A DNA stretch of 64,000 bases, taken from Nostoc commune NIES-4072. Its GTDB lineage: Bacteria; Cyanobacteriota; Cyanobacteriia; Cyanobacteriales; Nostocaceae. Under the pieces are notes generated by a model, which was not told where the DNA came from, searched no databases, and saw only the letters and a list, made by a program, of their open reading frames with translations. This document shows, piece by piece, positions 34,270-43,431 of the stretch. The stretch's first letter is position 1. Every line of letters begins with the position of its first letter. The stretch covers positions 2,500,924 to 2,564,923 of the forward strand of contig NZ_BDUD01000001.1 in assembly GCF_003113895.1 (NCBI RefSeq), read 5' to 3'. The position numbers and the translations under genes were made by a program.

Positions 34270-35781
34270 CTAATTAATCCAGTAAGTTAGTTGAGTTTTT
34301 CTGTCTTTTTTAGCTGCAATATTTGAATCTGTATAATAAGAATCATCTTGGTGATGAGTTGATGAAATTTCTTCTAATACTGCTCCATTTTCACTACTAA
34401 AAGTGTGTTTAGCACCTCTCTCTATAGTTACAATATTGCCTGCTGTGCATTTTTTATCTTCGCCATTAATAATTATATTGACATCGCCATACTGTACAAT
34501 GAATGTTTCTTCTTTGACCTTGTGATATTGTTCTGGATGGCTCTGTCCAGGCAAAACTACAATTAATTTTTTACAGTATTCACGATTGATGTAATTAATG
34601 ATCGTACAGCCAAATTGATAAAATTTTTCAATACCATAATGATGAGATATTTCAAATTCTAATTGTTGTGGTACAACTACTCTACTTTTTTTGAGCAGTT
34701 TTTTGACTTTTTGGATAATTTCGTATACTTGTTCTCTAATTTCTACTCTCCTAGTATTTACTGACATAATTGCTTGATTTATTGGGAAATTTTCTTCAGC
34801 GTAAAAATATGTATATTTAGACATATCATTAGCTGTGATTTGATTTTCTATAGTGGGAATTGCCAAAAAAGTATTGCTTAAATCAACTTTTTCGCCTTTT
34901 TTAATTGGATGTTTAGCAAATACTCCCCTTCTCAAAGAGAATAAACTATACTGTTCGGTTTGACTAAATTTTTGCCTTTGACCTACTACTCCGCACATAT
35001 TTAAGGCCAATTGTACTGATTCTAACCATTTTTTTATTTGGGTAGTGTTGGCTGAATAATTGTTCAAAGATATAGTTTTTGTTGCTACACCAACGTGTTT
35101 CTCAAAAATAGTAGCTCCTTTAGCTATGGCGATTTTAACTGCTTCAATATTATCAGGGTCTTCGTGAGTAGAATAACCTATTTTAATTTGTGGATAACGT
35201 TGCTTTAATAATTCAATTTGATTCAATTGCAGATGATTATCTTTTGTGGGATATTCACCTACACAGTGCATTAGAGATATATCTTTTTCTCGATGTAAAA
35301 AGAAACTTACAACCTTATCAATTGCTTCTAACTCTACTCCGGCTGTAGAAGCAATAATGGGCTTATTAGTTTGAGCTATTCTTTCTAATAAAGGCCAATC
35401 TGTTAGAGAACAACTAGCTATTTTAATTATGTCAAAATTATGATCTTCTATTTTATTAACTGAATTTTCATCAAAGGGAGTACAAATTTTGATAAATCCT
35501 AATTTCTCCATTTCTTCTACTAACAATCTAAATTCTGTTTCTGTTAGTCTTGTATCGGAAAAACGCTTAATATATTTTAAATCAAATCTGTTTTGAAAAT
35601 CAGGATGAATAAATGTATCTAAATCACGATATTGAAGTTTAAATCCAAATTGGAATATCTCTCTAAAATTTTCTTTTATTTCGCCAAATTGACGAATGAT
35701 TTCTAAACCATGTTCTACAGAACCATTGTGATTATTTGCTATTTCTAATATAAACAATAGCCTCTTATCGATATTATTCAT
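34270..35781 (-). CDS. NeuB-family sialic-acid-synthase-like enzyme with SAF and cupin domains
   Basis: 503 residues in three parts. Residues 1-265: TIM-barrel NeuB family, which condenses phosphoenolpyruvate with an aldose. EIANNHNGSVEHG (metal site), then IKICTPFDENSVNKIE, IKIASCSLTDWPLLE and IGYSTHEDPDNIEA, GATIFEKHVGV. Residues about 275-350: SAF/antifreeze-like domain (LRRGVFAKHPIKKGEKVD). Residues about 380-490: a cupin (LPGQSHPEQYHKVKEETFIV, then VTIERGAKHTF) with HPEQYH-type metal ligands, resembling D-lyxose-isomerase-type cupins. Typical NeuB ends after SAF at about 345 residues, so the cupin is an extra fused domain. The gene overlaps the upstream SDR gene by 8 bases. The product is probably a nonulosonate-like or other 2-keto-3-deoxy acid. 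Confidence 0.85.
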   Translation of the reverse strand: MNNIDKRLLFILEIANNHNGSVEHGLEIIRQFGEIKENFREIFQFGFKLQYRDLDTFIHPDFQNRFDLKYIKRFSDTRLTETEFRLLVEEMEKLGFIKICTPFDENSVNKIEDHNFDIIKIASCSLTDWPLLERIAQTNKPIIASTAGVELEAIDKVVSFFLHREKDISLMHCVGEYPTKDNHLQLNQIELLKQRYPQIKIGYSTHEDPDNIEAVKIAIAKGATIFEKHVGVATKTISLNNYSANTTQIKKWLESVQLALNMCGVVGQRQKFSQTEQYSLFSLRRGVFAKHPIKKGEKVDLSNTFLAIPTIENQITANDMSKYTYFYAEENFPINQAIMSVNTRRVEIREQVYEIIQKVKKLLKKSRVVVPQQLEFEISHHYGIEKFYQFGCTIINYINREYCKKLIVVLPGQSHPEQYHKVKEETFIVQYGDVNIIINGEDKKCTAGNIVTIERGAKHTFSSENGAVLEEISSTHHQDDSYYTDSNIAAKKDRKTQLTYWIN

Positions 35782-36820
35782 AATTTATCTCCGTTTGTGA
35801 ATCCATAAATTTTTTTATCGACACTTTTAAGTCAATTTTTTGCTTTAATTCTAATTCTAAATAAGCTCTTTGAACCGAAGGTATATATCTTTCAGGAATT
35901 TGACCATCTAGTGGAGCTTCAGCTATGTAAATATCTGTGGTTGGTGAACATACTTCCGCCACCGTCTTAGCTAATTCACTAATGGATATTGCCTGATCTG
36001 AGCCAACATTATAGGGAAAACAACTTTTACCTTTAAATAAAATTTTCCATAACCAAATCATCAAATCTGATGCATATAAATACGATCTTAAGGGTGTTCC
36101 ATCTCCTTTAATTTCAATATTTTTTCCTTCGATTGCATCTCGAATAAAATTACCAATAGCAAAATGAAGATTAAGGGGTAAATATGCTCCTATAAATGCA
36201 AAACATCGAGCAATTTTAGTTTCCATACCATATTGCTGATGATATAGTGTACAAAGTAATTCAGAAGCTCTTTTCCCTTCTCCATAACTGGATGATATAT
36301 TACAAGGATCGGGAGAACCTTGATAGGTTTCAGGAATATGAGAGATTATATTAGGTTGTTTGCCATAAACTGCCCCTGAACTAGTTAATAAATATTTTTT
36401 TACTCCTGATACTTTCGCAAATTCTAAGGTTCTTCTTGTACCTTCTATGATTTCATTGAACATTTCTAATTGATGAGCTTGATATAACTTAGCGTTAGTG
36501 GAAGTTCCTGCATGAATTAAATGAGAAAACTCTCCTTTAGGAAATGAAAAGTTGCAGATATCCCCTTGATGAAATTTTAAAGCAGGGTGATTAAATAAAT
36601 GAGGACATTTTTGTTTGAATCTCTCTGGATTTCTTGTTAGAATCACTGCTTGAGCAGACAATTTTAATTGCTCAACTATATAAGTAAAACTCTCTAGCAA
36701 CCAACAGCCAAAAAAACCTGTTCCCCCGGTAATAAATATCCGCTTTTCATTCATTTCATCCCATAATAATTCTGTATGGATGAGAATATGTTGTAAATCC
36801 TCTATTAATATTTTGGTCAT
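35774..36820 (-). CDS. NAD(P)-dependent epimerase/dehydratase/reductase (extended SDR)
   Basis: 348 residues. The Rossmann motif is [18 protein letters not shown] (about residues 28-45), the catalytic Ser is in [12 protein letters not shown], and Tyr-x3-Lys is in [11 protein letters not shown]. The tail ([40 protein letters not shown]) is the usual sugar-binding region of extended SDRs. It overlaps rfbH by four bases (ATGA) and the NeuB-like gene by eight, so translation is coupled to both. In the yersiniose pathway a reductase (YerF) reduces the branch ketone made by the ThDP enzyme. This SDR is a candidate for such a step but could equally be a C3 or C5 epimerase. Confidence 0.85.
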   Translation of the reverse strand: MTKILIEDLQHILIHTELLWDEMNEKRIFITGGTGFFGCWLLESFTYIVEQLKLSAQAVILTRNPERFKQKCPHLFNHPALKFHQGDICNFSFPKGEFSHLIHAGTSTNAKLYQAHQLEMFNEIIEGTRRTLEFAKVSGVKKYLLTSSGAVYGKQPNIISHIPETYQGSPDPCNISSSYGEGKRASELLCTLYHQQYGMETKIARCFAFIGAYLPLNLHFAIGNFIRDAIEGKNIEIKGDGTPLRSYLYASDLMIWLWKILFKGKSCFPYNVGSDQAISISELAKTVAEVCSPTTDIYIAEAPLDGQIPERYIPSVQRAYLELELKQKIDLKVSIKKFMDSQTEINYE

Positions 36821-38136
36821 ATTCCCTTTCGTCCACAGAATTTATATAGGTGTTTTACTATATATAAAAATATATTTTCATTTAAAGCAGGATATACTCC
36901 AACCCAAAAACTGTTATTCATTACATAATCAGTATTTATTAAATCCCCCACTGTTCGATACTTTAAGCCTTTATAGGCTGGCTGCTTAATTAAATTACCT
37001 CCAAACAATAGTCTTGTTGTTATTTTATTTTGTTCTAAATATTTCACCAATTCATAGCGATTAAACCCAGCATTTTCTTTGATTGAAATCAGAAAGCCAA
37101 ACCAACTTGGTTCAGATTCATCGGTAGGCTTTGGTAAAATTAATACATCTTGTAAATCTACTAATTGTTGATATATAAAGTCAAAGTTTTGTCTTCTTTT
37201 ATGCACAAATTGAGGCAATTTTTCTAATTGTGCCAAGCCGACCGCAGCTTGCATATCGGTCATTTTTAAGTTATAGCCAATATGGGAATAAGTATATTTA
37301 TGATCATACCCAAAAGGTAATTCTCCTAATTGCCAACCAAATCTTTTATTACAAGTATTATCTACCCCAGGAGGACACCAACAACTCCTTCCCCAGTCTC
37401 TCAAGGATTCTAGGATTTTTTTTAATTTAGAATCATTAGTTAATACTGCTCCCCCTTCTCCCATAGTAATATGATGAGCAGGATAAAAACTTGCTGTGGC
37501 TATATGTCCAAATGTTCCTGTTTTTTGTCCTTGATATAAACTTCCTAATGCATCACAATTATCCTCTATTAACCATAAATTATGTTTTTGAGCAAATTCA
37601 GTTACTATCTTTAAATTAAATGGATTACCTAATGCATGAGCGATCATTATCCCACGAGTGCGCTCTGATAATGCTGCTTCTAATTGAGTGATATCTATGT
37701 TATAAGAGGGAATTTCTATATCTAAAAATACTGGGACTAATTGATTTTGAAAAATCGGATTTACTGTGGTAGGAAACCCCGCAGCCACAGTAATTATTTC
37801 ATCTCCAGGTTTTAATCTTTTCTCTCCTAATTCTGGAGATGTTAATGCGGTTAATGCTAATAGATTAGCTGAGGAACCTGAGTTTACTAATAAACAGTGT
37901 TTAACCCCTATCCATTGGGCAAATTTTTCCTCAAATTCGGCTGCAAAACGTCCGGTTGTTAACCAAAAGTCTAGAGATGAATCTACTAAATACTGTAGTT
38001 CTTGTTGATCAAATACTTTCCCTGATACTGGTACAGGTGTTTCTCCTGGTATAAATTCACGTTGCGGAAATGCTTCTGAGTAATATTCTCCTACTAATTG
38101 GAGAATTTGCGATCGCAATAGTTGTTTTTTTTCCAT
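36817..38136 (-). CDS. rfbH: CDP-4-keto-6-deoxyglucose 3-dehydrase E1 (RfbH/DdhC/AscC)
   Basis: 439 residues, a PMP-dependent iron-sulfur enzyme that removes the C3 hydroxyl from CDP-4-keto-6-deoxy-D-glucose. Three points identify it. First, the start [20 protein letters not shown] and [20 protein letters not shown] are RfbH-specific. Second, the Schiff-base lysine of DegT-type aminotransferases is replaced by His ([12 protein letters not shown], residues 221-222), the hallmark of E1. Third, Cys194, Cys252, Cys254 and Cys262 fit the [2Fe-2S] spacing C-x57-C-x-C-x7-C exactly. E1 needs an NADH-dependent E3 reductase, which is not in the window. The gene starts 6 bases after rfbG. Confidence 0.95.
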   Translation of the reverse strand: MEKKQLLRSQILQLVGEYYSEAFPQREFIPGETPVPVSGKVFDQQELQYLVDSSLDFWLTTGRFAAEFEEKFAQWIGVKHCLLVNSGSSANLLALTALTSPELGEKRLKPGDEIITVAAGFPTTVNPIFQNQLVPVFLDIEIPSYNIDITQLEAALSERTRGIMIAHALGNPFNLKIVTEFAQKHNLWLIEDNCDALGSLYQGQKTGTFGHIATASFYPAHHITMGEGGAVLTNDSKLKKILESLRDWGRSCWCPPGVDNTCNKRFGWQLGELPFGYDHKYTYSHIGYNLKMTDMQAAVGLAQLEKLPQFVHKRRQNFDFIYQQLVDLQDVLILPKPTDESEPSWFGFLISIKENAGFNRYELVKYLEQNKITTRLLFGGNLIKQPAYKGLKYRTVGDLINTDYVMNNSFWVGVYPALNENIFLYIVKHLYKFCGRKGI

Positions 38137-38142
38137 TCATTT

Positions 38143-39144
38143 TTACTTTAAAATATGTTGATACCAATCAATGGTTTTTTCTAATCCTGTATCTAGATCA
38201 AAGGAGGGATACCAATTTAATATTTTTCTCGATTTTTGACTAGATAAATATTGATTTTTAATTTCATTACTTGCTTGATTTAAAATTTCTGGTTTCAAAT
38301 CTGAGTTCATCAATGTTAATATTCTTTCTACTAGGTCTAAAACTGTTAATTTTATCTCTAAAGAAAAATTAAATGCTTCGCCAATCAATTCAGGGTGCTG
38401 TGATAAATTTTCTGCTAATAACATATAAGCTTTAACACCATCTTCTACATATAGATAATCTCTGACAAAACAACCATTAGATCTGATTATAGGAGCTTTT
38501 TCTTTTAAGATAGATTTAATAGTTCCTGGTACAATTCGACTCCAGTTTAAATCACCTCCACCATAAAAGTTACCACAACGGGCGATCGCTACTGGTAAAT
38601 TATAAGTATGGGCATAAGTTTGAGTAATTAAATCAGCACAAGATTTACTTACATCGTAGGGATGTATACCTTTTAGAGGAGCATTTTCTTCATAAGGTAA
38701 CTGTATCTGTTCCCCATAAGCTTTATCTGAAGATGCCACTATAATTTGTTTGACTGTAGAACTATGACGGCAAGCTTCAAGCAAACGCCAAGTACCAGCA
38801 ATATTAGTTTCAAAAGTAGAAATAGGGTTACGATTAGCAACTCCTACGACGGTTTGAGCGGCTAAATGAATAACCGTATTAATTTCGTATTCTTCTAAAA
38901 TTCTTTGTAACAGAACTTGATCACAAATATCACCTCTAATAACTTTAACTTTTTCTAAGGCTCGACTTTGTATCAAAAAACTTTGAGGAATCCAGTCTCG
39001 AACTAAACAAACAATCTCCGCACCAACGGTTAATAGATGTTTAACTAACCAACCACCAACCAATCCGGTTGCACCTGTAATAAAAATTGGTCTATCTTGC
39101 CAAAAATTAGAACTATTACTCATACTTAATTCCACACTTTCCAA
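38143..39144 (-). CDS. rfbG: CDP-glucose 4,6-dehydratase
   Basis: 333 residues, an extended SDR that converts CDP-D-glucose to CDP-4-keto-6-deoxy-D-glucose with NAD+. [20 protein letters not shown] is the cofactor loop with the family-specific F-W-x-x-R-x-V/I-F-I-T-G start. [20 protein letters not shown], then [20 protein letters not shown] carries Tyr-x3-Lys and [20 protein letters not shown] is a strong rfbG signature. It overlaps the 3' end of rfbF by 19 bases. Slightly shorter than the usual 355-360 residues, with no motif lost. Confidence 0.94.
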   Translation of the reverse strand: MESVELSMSNSSNFWQDRPIFITGATGLVGGWLVKHLLTVGAEIVCLVRDWIPQSFLIQSRALEKVKVIRGDICDQVLLQRILEEYEINTVIHLAAQTVVGVANRNPISTFETNIAGTWRLLEACRHSSTVKQIIVASSDKAYGEQIQLPYEENAPLKGIHPYDVSKSCADLITQTYAHTYNLPVAIARCGNFYGGGDLNWSRIVPGTIKSILKEKAPIIRSNGCFVRDYLYVEDGVKAYMLLAENLSQHPELIGEAFNFSLEIKLTVLDLVERILTLMNSDLKPEILNQASNEIKNQYLSSQKSRKILNWYPSFDLDTGLEKTIDWYQHILK

Positions 39145-39896
39145 GGGGGATTAACACTGTCCCATAAATCTTTTAATCTGTATTTGTCCCTTAAAGTATC
39201 CATACACTGCCAGAAATCATAATGACGATAAGCAGCTAATTGTCCTTCATTAGCTAGTTTTTCTAATAAGGCAACTTCTAATATTTCATCATCGCCCTTT
39301 AAATATTCAAAAATCTTAGGTTCAAAAATTAAAAACCCTCCATTAATCCAACCTTCTCCCATTTGAGGTTTTTCTAGAAATTCATCTACTAAATCGCCTT
39401 GAAATCTTAAACTCCCAAAACGGGCTGGAGGACGGACTGCGGTTACGGTTGCTAAACATTTATGAGATTTATGAAATTCTAATAATTCTTTAATGTTTAA
39501 ATTAGCAACTCCATCACCATAAGTAACCATAAATGTTTCATTATCTAACCAAGGCTGTAATCTTTTGATTCTACCTGCTGTCATGGTGTCTAACCCTGTG
39601 TCCATGAGATGGAGAATCCAATCCTCGGCTGCATTATTATGAATATCTACATGACCATTTTGTAAATTAATAGTCATACTAGAATTTAGATTGTAATACT
39701 CCAAAAAATAGCGTTTAATATAATCGCCTTTATAGCCCAAAGCAATGTAAAAATCTTTATACCCATAATGAGCATAGATTTTCATAATATGCCAAAGTAT
39801 AGGGCGACCACCAATTTCTACCATTGGTTTTGGGATGATTTCTGTTTCTTCTGCTAGACGAGTTCCTAATCCTCCAGCTAAAATTACAACTTTCAT
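39126..39896 (-). CDS. rfbF: Glucose-1-phosphate cytidylyltransferase
   Basis: 256 residues, making CDP-glucose from CTP and glucose-1-phosphate, the entry step of CDP-3,6-dideoxyhexoses. [20 protein letters not shown], then [20 protein letters not shown] is the nucleotide loop with the family-specific [20 protein letters not shown] and [20 protein letters not shown], later [16 protein letters not shown], are diagnostic for RfbF. First gene of the operon. The promoter is expected in 39900-40100. Confidence 0.95.
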   Translation of the reverse strand: MKVVILAGGLGTRLAEETEIIPKPMVEIGGRPILWHIMKIYAHYGYKDFYIALGYKGDYIKRYFLEYYNLNSSMTINLQNGHVDIHNNAAEDWILHLMDTGLDTMTAGRIKRLQPWLDNETFMVTYGDGVANLNIKELLEFHKSHKCLATVTAVRPPARFGSLRFQGDLVDEFLEKPQMGEGWINGGFLIFEPKIFEYLKGDDEILEVALLEKLANEGQLAAYRHYDFWQCMDTLRDKYRLKDLWDSVNPPWKVWN

Positions 39897-40367
39897 TTTG
39901 TTTTCTCTTTAGCCAATGGACATCATAATATAAAGGCAAATTACAATTGCCATCCGTATAAATACTGGGACACGAAAAATTATAAAATAAGAGCGAAAAG
40001 CAATAGACGCTCGAAAATATCAGCACAATTAAGAATTTGGCTGACTTTAGAAGAAGACAAAACATTGCAGAGTTAAGCCTTGCAGATAATGTACCTCGAA
40101 GGATTAGTGATAGCTTAACGTCACGTAGTATTTGTCAATAAGCAATAGTACTTAGAGTATTGCCGAAATCGGGGTTTTAACTTAAATTTTGAAGATGATT
40201 CTTTGTCTTTTCATGTCTGCTTTCAACTGCTTTATGCCTTAAAACCTAGCCAGATTCAGACTTTTATGAATTCAGCGTAAAACCCCATCCCAAAATGGGT
40301 GAGGATGTAAGAATTTCATTTGTTTGTGTTGAAAGAGCTGGTTTCTCAAGCCCTCACTAAAAGCTGA
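39897..40367. other. Gap upstream of the sugar operon
   Basis: About 470 bases between the rfbF start and the end of the GT41 gene, both on the minus strand. It should contain the operon promoter and the terminator of the GT41 transcript. A weak hairpin (AACCCCATCCCAAAATGGGTGAG, around 40281-40303) could act in termination. No gene seen, and no JUMPstart-like element recognised. Confidence 0.5.
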
Positions 40368-42575
40368 TTAAATATCAAGATACCTCTGCCACATCTGCTC
40401 GTAAGCCTTTTCCATGTCACGGGTAAACTGCTTGGCATTCCATAGCGGTGCTGTGTGCCTTGATTGACGTAACTTCCAAGAAATTTGTTCTCGCAATTTT
40501 TCATCCTTACCCAAACGCACACCCCACTGTACATACTCTTCATCTGTCCAAGCAATACCTTCTGTAATCCCAGCATTCATCATCATGGTGTAACTATTGC
40601 GAGCGGCAAATTGCTGTCCAACTCTAGTTATTAATGGGATACCCATCCAGAGTGTTTCTAGCGTTGTCGTAGCTCCGTTGTAGGGAAAAGTATCTAATAC
40701 AACATCAGCAATGGCTAAATTTGCTCTGTGGACAGACTCAGAAGGATCTAAGTCTAAAAATCGTAGACGTGAATACTCTACACCCTCTTCTTCTGCTAAC
40801 TGCATAAAAAACTTCTGCACAGCTTCAGAATCTGCTATCCCTTTAATTAAAAAATAGCTATTAGGAACTTCCTTAATAATTCTCATTTGCAGCCGTGCTG
40901 TATCAGGATGGCGCTTAAATCCTCTTTGAGCGCTTAGAAAAACTACAGCATTACTAGGAATAGCTAGAGAGTCCCGTCGTAAAGTTGGTACACCGATTTC
41001 AAAACCATCCACCGCTATATAAGTTTGCGGTAATCGCCAGATTTTTTCTGTATAGTACTCCTGAGCAGAATCGGGCAAAACATAAGGGTCAGCAATAAAG
41101 TAATCAACTGCTGGTATACCCGAAGCATCCCAACCCAACCACGTTACTTGTACAGGTGCAGGTTTAAGCGCCATTATTTCACAAGTAACATCTAGAGTAA
41201 TACTATCCAAATCGATTAAAATATCAATTTCATCTTCGTAGATTTTTTCAGCAATGTCATCACTATAAATTCCCCCTAGATAAGCTTGATTAAATTGCTG
41301 GACATACCATCCCTGCAATGAATCATCTACTTGTTTATAATTTATAAAATATCCATAAATATCAAACTGTTCACGGGTATGGTGTTGAATTAGCCACCTA
41401 GCTAACCAGCCAACTGAATGCCTAGATAAACAATGGGATAAATAGCCAATCTTTATTTGCTTATTTCTATTATGTAAAATACGTTGTTTATATTGCTGAA
41501 CTTTTTCTGTAGCATATTCTTGCACATTAAGCTGACATAGTTGCGCCACTTGATTCTGAATTTCTCTATTTTTATGCGGATTATCTTGTAAGTAAGGTGC
41601 ATAATAGTTAGCATTAAATAGACGCAATACTCTAGCTGATTCAAGATTTATAGGTTGTTCTTCGATTAAAGATTTTAGTAAAGATTCCTGCTCTAGGGAA
41701 ACTGTACACGCTTCGTTCCAATAAGCAGGAGCTTCCATTAATCCTCGCTGTATTAGGTGTTTAGCAAAGACTTGATCGGTTAAACTCTTTGAAAGTGAGT
41801 AGCATAATTTAGCAATTTCTATTCCTTGAGAATAATTGTAATCTCTTAAATAAAAACTAGCGAGATGACGCAGAAGTTCTGTATTTTCAGGTTCCAGCCG
41901 TAAACATAGCTCAATCAATGATATTGCTACCTTAGGCTGCTGCATAGAATGGGCGATTTTAACTGCGGCTGGCAGCAAAATATTAATGAAAGATTGAGGC
42001 TCACTAACATGGGTTAGACAACATTTTGCAAACTCTAGGACAGAGGAATGCAAAGGGTCGTCATTGATGATACTCCCTAATACTTGCAACAATAACTCAA
42101 TATCTATAATTGCTTCTGACTGAATTAACTCAATTACCTCTAGAGAAGTTAATTCATCACCAGTAAAAGTTTTTAGCTTGATAGATAGCTCAATCAAATA
42201 GAGAAGATTATTCACATATATAGGAGAAATTTCTCGTATATGTTGGCGAATTGCCCAAGCAACTGAATAATCTGCTAGTGTTTCTCTGCGTTCGGCTTCG
42301 GTTTGCAGAACCTTTATCAATTCTACAGTCCATTGCTCAACCTGTTGGACTTCTCCCTCCTCCATACCCAGCAGCCAAGTCATTTGCGCTTCTGCTTCTT
42401 GTCCCTGCAAGAGCAACATTAATCCTAAGTTCCAGTAGTGAGATTTCACTTCTGGCTCTGTTTCGATAGCTTGTTCATAGTAGCTAGCAGCTTGAGTATA
42501 GTTACCTTTAATAAAATATTGCTGGGCTTGCTGCTCTGATGGGGTGATGTCAGTAGGAATTTGCACAGAAGTCAT
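40368..42575 (-). CDS. ogtA: TPR plus GT41 O-GlcNAc-transferase-like protein
   Basis: 735 residues. TPR-like helices occupy about 1-110 (AQQYFIKGNYTQAASYYEQA) and again about 215-250, with a helical middle. The C-terminal half (about 360-735) is the SPINDLY/OGT catalytic region: KIGYLSHCLSRHSVGWLARW, PAPVQVTWLGWDASGIPAVD, YFIADPYVLP, AVVFLSAQRGFKRHPDTARL and VLDTFPYNGATTTLETLWMG. Such enzymes move a sugar from UDP-GlcNAc (or similar) to Ser/Thr of proteins. It directly follows pilA. In Nostoc punctiforme a GT41 gene beside pilA (ogtA) is reported as needed for hormogonium development and motility, so I use that symbol as an orthologue guess. The pilin or its assembly factors are plausible targets. 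Confidence 0.87.
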   Translation of the reverse strand: MTSVQIPTDITPSEQQAQQYFIKGNYTQAASYYEQAIETEPEVKSHYWNLGLMLLLQGQEAEAQMTWLLGMEEGEVQQVEQWTVELIKVLQTEAERRETLADYSVAWAIRQHIREISPIYVNNLLYLIELSIKLKTFTGDELTSLEVIELIQSEAIIDIELLLQVLGSIINDDPLHSSVLEFAKCCLTHVSEPQSFINILLPAAVKIAHSMQQPKVAISLIELCLRLEPENTELLRHLASFYLRDYNYSQGIEIAKLCYSLSKSLTDQVFAKHLIQRGLMEAPAYWNEACTVSLEQESLLKSLIEEQPINLESARVLRLFNANYYAPYLQDNPHKNREIQNQVAQLCQLNVQEYATEKVQQYKQRILHNRNKQIKIGYLSHCLSRHSVGWLARWLIQHHTREQFDIYGYFINYKQVDDSLQGWYVQQFNQAYLGGIYSDDIAEKIYEDEIDILIDLDSITLDVTCEIMALKPAPVQVTWLGWDASGIPAVDYFIADPYVLPDSAQEYYTEKIWRLPQTYIAVDGFEIGVPTLRRDSLAIPSNAVVFLSAQRGFKRHPDTARLQMRIIKEVPNSYFLIKGIADSEAVQKFFMQLAEEEGVEYSRLRFLDLDPSESVHRANLAIADVVLDTFPYNGATTTLETLWMGIPLITRVGQQFAARNSYTMMMNAGITEGIAWTDEEYVQWGVRLGKDEKLREQISWKLRQSRHTAPLWNAKQFTRDMEKAYEQMWQRYLDI

Positions 42576-42630
42576 AGTTAAGAATTTTCAGGATAGTACT
42601 AGTACTATTCCCAGAATTGAGAACAAAATT

Positions 42631-42658
42631 AAAGTGGGTAGTCTAAACTACCCACTTT
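42631..42658 (-). terminator. Hairpin between pilA and the GT41 gene
   Basis: AAAGTGGGTAG and CTACCCACTTT pair perfectly (11 bp) around a 6-base loop. Read on the minus strand the stem is followed by TAATTTTGTT, a broken T-rich tract. It stands 35 bases after the pilA stop and about 55 before the GT41 start. It probably ends most pilA transcripts or stabilises their 3' ends while letting some polymerase through to the next gene. Confidence 0.65.
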
Positions 42659-42692
42659 ACAAAGCTTGCAACTAAATATATCAATCCAGTTT

Positions 42693-43244
42693 TTACTTCG
42701 ATGTCAACTCTGCAAAACTACTGGGACATGTTGGTAGTGATGGGGAAGTTGCTGTCGCTGTTGACGCTGATCCATTTACAGCAGTTGTTAGCTGACCAAC
42801 ATTGTTTGATTGACATAACACAGCTAGAGTAGTTGCTTCACTGGTAGATAATACTGTTGATTTAAGAACAACCCCTGCGTAGGATTTGAGAGGTGCTTTG
42901 CTAGATAAAGCATTATTGGTAACTAGAGTATCACTCCCGGTCACACTATAAACATAATTCTCAGTCTGGGTTCTAATACCAAGCCCTAACTGATCCATAA
43001 CAGTAGTGAATGCTGCATTTTCCAAAAAGTATGCTTGTTGAGCGCGGTTCATAGAACCTGAGTACTGTTTAGCTTCTGACTGCTTACCTTTGTTAGCTTG
43101 GTTCAAGAAAGAAGGTAGTGCGATCGCAGACAAAATACCGATAATAATAATTACTACTAGTAATTCAATAAGTGTGAAACCTTCGTTTTCCTTTTTTTTG
43201 CCGATGATGTGTTGGAGAAACTTTGCTTTCAATTCGGTTTTCAT
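42693..43244 (-). CDS. pilA: Type IV major pilin
   Basis: 183 residues. A type III signal: a 22-residue basic leader ending ...KKENEG, cut before Phe23 by prepilin peptidase, and the conserved Glu at mature position 5 in FTLIELLVVIIIIGILSAIA. The hydrophobic N-terminal helix is followed by LPSFLNQANKGKQSEAKQYS and GSMNRAQQAYFLENAAF, typical of cyanobacterial PilA. The C-terminal domain has a likely disulfide (Cys in LCQSN and TCPSS) and a Ser/Thr/Ala-rich stretch (NGSASTATATSPSLPT), a possible glycosylation site. It is upstream of the GT41 gene on the same strand. Confidence 0.93.
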   Translation of the reverse strand: MKTELKAKFLQHIIGKKKENEGFTLIELLVVIIIIGILSAIALPSFLNQANKGKQSEAKQYSGSMNRAQQAYFLENAAFTTVMDQLGLGIRTQTENYVYSVTGSDTLVTNNALSSKAPLKSYAGVVLKSTVLSTSEATTLAVLCQSNNVGQLTTAVNGSASTATATSPSLPTCPSSFAELTSK

Positions 43245-43375
43245 AAGTGTTTTCCCTGGTATAGGAAGTGGTTGCGTGTTCTAGATATAACTTACCCAAC
43301 TGCGATCGCTTTCCTATCACCTTGATAAAAAAAGTTTGGCGAAATTCGGTTACACAATCCAAAATCCTTGCATCT

Positions 43376-43405
43376 AAAAGCCCCTAGCCTAAACCAGGGG
43401 CTTTA
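43376..43405 (-). terminator. Terminator hairpin after the Uma2 gene
   Basis: AAAAGCCCCT and AGGGGCTTTA flank GCCTAAACC, giving a strong GC stem with A-rich and T-rich outer arms that can act in both directions. It lies about 25 bases beyond the stop of the Uma2 gene and about 130 bases upstream of pilA, so it insulates pilA from upstream transcription. Confidence 0.7.
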
Positions 43406-43431
43406 TTCCCAATTTCGTTTATGAGAATGCC

